36,710 bases of DNA from Colwellia sp. (GTDB lineage Bacteria; Pseudomonadota; Gammaproteobacteria; Enterobacterales; Alteromonadaceae): NCBI GenBank assembly GCA_003521815.1, contig DPHE01000018.1, positions 1 to 36,710 on the forward strand, in the 5' to 3' direction. Of this stretch, positions 33,022-36,710 are shown piece after piece (position 1 is the stretch's first letter; each line of letters opens with the position of its first letter). The translations under genes were made by a program, and so were the position numbers. The notes below the pieces were generated by a model. The model saw nothing but the letters and a program-made list of their open reading frames with translations. It did not search any database and had not been told where the DNA came from.

Positions 33022-33789
33022 TTATAGAGCTTTGGCACATATTAAGTTTACACCGTGAGCAATTAATTGTGCTCTTACAGGCTGATCTAAATCATCATCA
33101 GTAATCAGTGTGTGTATTTGTTTCCAACCTAATTCTAAATTAGGTATTTTTTTGGCTATTTTATCTGATTCAACCATTACAATAACTTCTCGCGCTACTT
33201 CAGCCATCACGCGGCTTAACCCAATTAATTCATTGAAAGTAGTTGTGCCTCGTTCAATATCAATACCGTCTGCGCCAATAAATAATTGATCAAAGTCGTA
33301 CGAGCGTAAAACTTGTTCTGCAACCTGCCCTTGGAAAGCTTCTGAATTAGCATCCCAAGTGCCTCCGGTCATCAATAAGGTAGGTTCGTTTTCAAGACCA
33401 TGAATTTCATTAGCGATACTTAACGCATTAGTCATTACAACTAAGCCTTTTTTATTTGCTAACTCACTCACCAATGCTGACGTTGTTTGACCACTATCAA
33501 TAATAATTCGGTTGTGATCACGAACTAACGTAGCAGCATACCTAGCGATGCTTTGCTTTTGTTTTGAAAGTTTTTCAGATTTAGGCTCTGTTATTTCACA
33601 TGGCAATGCAATCGCACCGCCATAACGCCTTAATAATAAACCGCTATTTTCTAATGCTGCCAAGTCTTTACGAATAGACACTTCACTTATGTCAAATTGT
33701 TTAGCTAAGCTATCGACACTCACCTCACCACTCTGATTAAGATCAGTAATGATATGGTGACGACGTTGTTGGGTGTTTCTTTTTGACAT
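33022..33789 (-). CDS. glmR: DeoR-family transcriptional regulator in the glm locus
   Basis: 255 aa. N-terminal DeoR helix-turn-helix (about residues 6-60: RRHHIITDL, VSVDSLAKQFDISEVSIRKDL, LLLRRYGGA), then the sugar-phosphate-sensing ISOCOT-like domain with IIDSGQTTSALVSEL and FIGADGID. It lies between glmU and glmS on the same strand, the arrangement in several Alteromonadales and Vibrionales, which suggests it senses an amino-sugar phosphate and controls glmS. The symbol is a context-based label, not a proven name. A candidate operator lies about 50 bp upstream. Confidence 0.85.
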   Translation of the reverse strand: MSKRNTQQRRHHIITDLNQSGEVSVDSLAKQFDISEVSIRKDLAALENSGLLLRRYGGAIALPCEITEPKSEKLSKQKQSIARYAATLVRDHNRIIIDSGQTTSALVSELANKKGLVVMTNALSIANEIHGLENEPTLLMTGGTWDANSEAFQGQVAEQVLRSYDFDQLFIGADGIDIERGTTTFNELIGLSRVMAEVAREVIVMVESDKIAKKIPNLELGWKQIHTLITDDDLDQPVRAQLIAHGVNLICAKAL

Positions 33790-33836
33790 GGGTATTAGAT
33801 AATTATTCGTTTAACTTTCACTTTGGTTGTTATTAT

Positions 33837-33851
33837 GTTTCAAAACGAAAC
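33837..33851. promoter_or_regulatory. candidate DeoR-family operator
   Basis: GTTTC-AAAAC-GAAAC is a perfect 5-bp inverted repeat with a 5-base spacer in the 128-bp gap between glmU and the DeoR gene. A further TTCGTTT and TTTCAC occur at about 33807-33822. Paired TTTC/GAAA half-sites are common in DeoR-family operators, so autoregulation and control of glmS are plausible. This is based on pattern only. Confidence 0.4.
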
Positions 33852-33917
33852 CTAAAGCAATCAATAAGCTTCCAAACGATATAAAAGAAGAATTATCTTA
33901 TTCAATACTATCAATTA

Positions 33918-35288
33918 CTATTTTTTAACTGGTCGAGGCCAGTTTGCAATATTACGTTGTTTACCGCGCGCTACGGCCAAGTATTCCTTTTCTACATTTT
34001 TTGCGATGACAGATCCCGCACCTATCGTTGCTGAGTCACCAATAGAGACTGGCGCAACTAATGAACTATTTGAACCGATAAATGCATTATCTTTAATAAT
34101 TGTTTGTGACTTATTAACACCATCATAGTTACATGTAATGGTACCTGCACCTACGTTAACGTTTTTACCTATAAGCGCATCACCAAGGTAGGTTAAGTGA
34201 CCGGCTTTACTTCCTTCACCCAAGGTGGTTTTTTTCATTTCAACAAAATTTCCTACATGAGAATTTTTATTCATAACACTACCCGGACGAATGCGTGCAA
34301 ACGGACCAGCCGAACAGTTTTCACCAATAGTTGCGTCTTCTATAATACTGTTAGGTTTTATTTCAACATTATCGCTTATTGAACAGTTTTTAAGAATACA
34401 GTTAGCACCTATTTTTACATTATTTGCTAAGATTACCGACCCTTCAAAAATACAATTAATATCAATACTCACTTCACTACCAATAGTTAACGAACCACGA
34501 ATATCAATTCGGGCTGGGTCGCGTAAACTGGCACCTGCTATCATTAACTCTTCAGCTAATCCTGCTTGATAAGCACGTTCAAGTGCAGCTAGTTGTACCC
34601 GATTATTGGCGCCTTCTACTTCAATTTCTGTTTCAGGATGAGCGGTTGCAATGACTTTACCTTCACCGTGGGCAGCTGCGATGATATCAGTAAGGTAATA
34701 TTCTCCCTGAGCATTATCATTACTAAGGCCACTTAACCAACGTTTTAAATCTCCACCTTTCGCATATAAAATACCGGTGTTAGCTTCATTGATTAGTAAC
34801 TGCTCTGGCTTGGCATCTTTTTGTTCAATAATGCCCACCACGTGCCCATCGTTACGTACAATTCGTCCGTAGCCTGTAGGATTAGCCAAATGTACTGTTA
34901 ATAATGACATGCCATTTTCAGGCTTAGCTTGAAGTAAACTTTCTAATGTTGAGACTTTAGTTAAGGGCACGTCGCCATAAAGCACTAAAACATCTTCATC
35001 TTCTTTTAAAAATGATGATGCCTGATCTACGGCATGGCCTGTACCTAGCTGCTCTTTTTGTTTAATAAACGTAAGATCATCACCTGTGTTCCCCTTGGTA
35101 AGAGTTGTTTTAAGTACTTCACCACCAAAACCATACACAATATAAATATTAACTGCACCTAACTGACGGGCACTATCAATAACATGAGAGACCATTGGCT
35201 TATCAGCAATAGTATGTAGTACTTTTGGTAAAGACGAGCGCATGCGAGTACCTTTACCTGCAGCAAGGATAACAACAGAAAGCGACAT
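33918..35288 (-). CDS. glmU: bifunctional GlmU (GlcN-1-P acetyltransferase / GlcNAc-1-P uridyltransferase)
   Basis: Makes UDP-GlcNAc from glucosamine-1-P, acetyl-CoA and UTP for peptidoglycan and LPS. The start is the ATG at 35288 (MSLSVVILAAGKGTRM), with GGA upstream; a TTG at 35303 is less likely. 456 aa, the family length. N-terminal nucleotidyltransferase domain with LAAGKGTRMRSSLPK, QLGTGHA and YGDVPL; C-terminal left-handed beta-helix of hexapeptide repeats from about residue 250, with RIRPGS, GNFVEMKK, GHLTYLGDA and GTITCNYDG. It follows the atp operon behind a terminator. Confidence 0.97.
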   Translation of the reverse strand: MSLSVVILAAGKGTRMRSSLPKVLHTIADKPMVSHVIDSARQLGAVNIYIVYGFGGEVLKTTLTKGNTGDDLTFIKQKEQLGTGHAVDQASSFLKEDEDVLVLYGDVPLTKVSTLESLLQAKPENGMSLLTVHLANPTGYGRIVRNDGHVVGIIEQKDAKPEQLLINEANTGILYAKGGDLKRWLSGLSNDNAQGEYYLTDIIAAAHGEGKVIATAHPETEIEVEGANNRVQLAALERAYQAGLAEELMIAGASLRDPARIDIRGSLTIGSEVSIDINCIFEGSVILANNVKIGANCILKNCSISDNVEIKPNSIIEDATIGENCSAGPFARIRPGSVMNKNSHVGNFVEMKKTTLGEGSKAGHLTYLGDALIGKNVNVGAGTITCNYDGVNKSQTIIKDNAFIGSNSSLVAPVSIGDSATIGAGSVIAKNVEKEYLAVARGKQRNIANWPRPVKK

Positions 35289-35540
35289 AGAAAATCCATT
35301 CAATTGGGCGTATTTATTATGAGATTCATTGTAACCAAGTTTTATTTTTCTTAACAGAGTAAGATGATATTATTTGCTTTATCAGTAATTAAGCATCAAT
35401 GTACCGCTTAGCGATATTAGTAGCTTGTAATATAACTATAAGGTTACTGTCTCTATAACCCGTTAATGAAGCACACCAACTTTGGCTATACTATCAGTTC
35501 TTATAAAGATTTTATAACGTATGTTAATAAGATAATGATC
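35289..35540. other. glmU upstream region, no gene seen
   Basis: This forms most of the 340-bp gap between atpC and glmU. It must hold the glmU promoter, but no -35/-10 pair stands out in this very AT-rich stretch. No coding sequence, RNA gene or strong repeat is supported. The atp terminator lies at its right end, and beyond that a small GCGATA/TATCGC hairpin sits just past the atpC stop. Confidence 0.4.
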
Positions 35541-35577
35541 AAAAAAACGCCCTGTTACTATAAGTAACAGGGCGTTT
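35541..35577 (-). terminator. intrinsic terminator of the atp operon
   Basis: A perfect 15-bp stem (AAACGCCCTGTTACT 35545-35559 and complement 35563-35577) with a 3-base loop, followed on the minus strand by a seven-T run (35541-35547). It lies about 50 bases past the atpC stop and is the strongest terminator in the window. Confidence 0.9.
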
Positions 35578-35628
35578 ATAATCAGTTCACTAAAACTTTT
35601 AATGCGCGATAAGTATATCGCCTACACC

Positions 35629-36051
35629 TTAGTTATGCTTAGTAGTCGCTTGAATAACGCGTAGTTGCGCTACTGCACGTGCTAATTCAGCAGCAACAGC
35701 GGCATAGTCAACATCAGCGCTATTAGCGTTCATGTTGTCTTCTGCACGTTTTTTAGCTTCTAGAGCAGCTTGTTCATCTAAATCATCCGCTCGACAAGCT
35801 ACATCAGCAAGTACGATAATTTGATTAGGTTGAACTTCTAACATACCACCTGAAAGATAGATAACTTCTTCGCTATTATCTTCTTTAGTGATTAATGCCA
35901 TACCAGGTTTTAGTGAGGTCAATAAAGGTGCATGACCGGGCATAATACCTAGCTCACCTTCACTACCTGTGATCTGTAATGATTTAATGCTGCCTGAAAA
36001 CAAGCTTTCTTGTGCACTAACAACATTTAGATTAACAGTAAATAATGCCAT
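35629..36051 (-). CDS. atpC: ATP synthase epsilon subunit
   Basis: Central-stalk subunit of F1 that couples rotation and can inhibit ATP hydrolysis. 140 aa. N-terminal beta-sandwich with VSAQESLFSG, GSEGELGIMPGHAPLLT and YLSGGMLEVQPN; C-terminal helical hairpin with AKKRAEDNM and ARAVAQLRVI. AGAGG lies upstream of the ATG. It is the last gene of the atp operon, with a 59-bp gap to atpD that holds a strong hairpin. Confidence 0.96.
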   Translation of the reverse strand: MALFTVNLNVVSAQESLFSGSIKSLQITGSEGELGIMPGHAPLLTSLKPGMALITKEDNSEEVIYLSGGMLEVQPNQIIVLADVACRADDLDEQAALEAKKRAEDNMNANSADVDYAAVAAELARAVAQLRVIQATTKHN

Positions 36052-36071
36052 TTGACTCGACCTCTATTAAT

Positions 36072-36103
36072 GTAAGTATCTAAGAAAGTTCTTAGATACT
36101 TAC
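36072..36103. repeat. 14-bp hairpin between atpD and atpC
   Basis: Perfect arms GTAAGTATCTAAGA (36072-36085) and complement (36090-36103) close a 4-base loop inside the 59-bp atpD-atpC spacer. No T-run follows, so it is unlikely to be a terminator. It could stabilise the upstream mRNA, mark a processing site or reduce atpC translation. It ends about 20 bases before the atpC start. Confidence 0.65.
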
Positions 36104-36110
36104 TAGTTGA

Positions 36111-36710
36111 TTACATCTTAGCAGCTTTCTCGATAGCTTCTTCGATACCACCAACCATGTAGAACGCTTGCTCTGGCATATCATCATATTCACCTGCTAA
36201 AATGCCTTTAAAGCCAGCAATGGTGTCTTTTAATGATACATATTTACCTGGAGAACCAGTAAATACTTCAGCAACGAAGAACGGTTGAGATAAGTAACGC
36301 TGAATCTTACGTGCGCGAGATACAGTTTGCTTATCTTCTTCAGATAACTCATCCATACCTAAGATGGCGATGATATCTTTAAGTTCTTTATAACGTTGTA
36401 GTGTTGATTTAACACTTTGAGCCGTATCGTAATGCTCAGCACCAACAACTAGTGGATCTAATTGACGAGATGTAGAGTCAAGAGGATCGATAGCTGGGTA
36501 GATACCTTGTGAAGCAATATCACGACTTAGTACAACAGTTGCATCTAAATGAGCAAAGGTAGTTGCAGGGCTAGGGTCAGTTAAATCATCCGCAGGTACG
36601 TATACCGCTTGGATTGAAGTGATTGAACCTTTATTAGTTGAAGTAATACGCTCTTGTAATACACCCATTTCTTCAGCAAGCGTTGGTTGATAACCAACAG
36701 CTGATGGCAT
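36111..36710 (-). CDS. atpD: ATP synthase beta subunit (C-terminal part, cut by window edge)
   Basis: Catalytic beta subunit of F1. Only the last 199 codons are in the window; the gene continues past 36710, and the methionine at the edge is internal. Recognised by PSAVGYQPTLAEEMG, ADDLTDPSPATTFAHLD, YPAIDPLDSTSR, AILGMDELSEEDK and the end IEEAIEKAAKM, nearly as in E. coli. The DELSEED segment, which contacts the gamma/epsilon stalk, is intact. The Walker A motif lies outside the window. Confidence 0.98.
   Translation of the reverse strand: MPSAVGYQPTLAEEMGVLQERITSTNKGSITSIQAVYVPADDLTDPSPATTFAHLDATVVLSRDIASQGIYPAIDPLDSTSRQLDPLVVGAEHYDTAQSVKSTLQRYKELKDIIAILGMDELSEEDKQTVSRARKIQRYLSQPFFVAEVFTGSPGKYVSLKDTIAGFKGILAGEYDDMPEQAFYMVGGIEEAIEKAAKM

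Overview
The window is about 36.7 kb of AT-rich chromosomal DNA from a marine gammaproteobacterium. The protein sequences and gene order resemble Colwelliaceae or other Alteromonadales (Colwellia-like). This placement rests on remembered families and synteny, not on a database search. Almost all of it is conserved housekeeping DNA in gene orders also known from E. coli, Vibrio and Shewanella. I found no CRISPR array, rRNA, tRNA, intact transposon, prophage or evident defence island.

Layout, left to right. (1) 1-1025 is a gene-poor left end with a possible IS end at the edge, one small unknown gene and the uvrD terminator. (2) 1026-5985, minus strand: lptM-dapF-DUF484-(xerC missing, repeat instead)-yigB-uvrD; uvrD has its own promoter overlapped by a LexA-like box. 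(3) 6111-10817, plus strand: cyaY-hemC-hemD-hemX-hemY, for frataxin and the uroporphyrinogen branch of haem synthesis. (4) 10834-15001, minus strand: trxA, rho, ubiD, fre. (5) 15214-17464, plus strand: rhlB and a C-terminally short gppA. (6) 17476-21176, minus strand: tatA-tatB-tatC-tatD and a Mg-type hemB, separated by a decayed GGDEF fragment. (7) 21485-25692, minus strand: ftsY-ftsE-ftsX-rpoH, with rsmD divergent. (8) 26483-27927, minus strand: DUF416 (YjaG-like) and a SapC-family gene. (9) 28194-30805, plus strand: a three-gene catabolic cluster of an FAH-family hydrolase with a damaged 5' end, a HpaR-like MarR regulator and a succinate-semialdehyde-type dehydrogenase. It is followed by a small IS3-type transposase relic. 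(10) 31170-36710, minus strand: atpD (cut by the window edge)-atpC-glmU-DeoR regulator-glmS.

Linked functions: hemB, hemC, hemD and hemXY cover consecutive steps from 5-aminolevulinate to uroporphyrinogen III plus two accessory membrane proteins. glmU and glmS both feed UDP-GlcNAc and flank a sugar-type DeoR regulator. Tat and FtsY serve protein export and membrane targeting.

Nothing here is convincingly a new biological system. The points most worth checking are small-scale: the frameshifted or truncated FAH gene, the loss of xerC from its usual operon, the single-domain GppA, two decayed gene fragments (GGDEF, IS3), intergenic palindromes sharing ATACCAAT/ATTGGTAT arms, and the hairpin between atpD and atpC.
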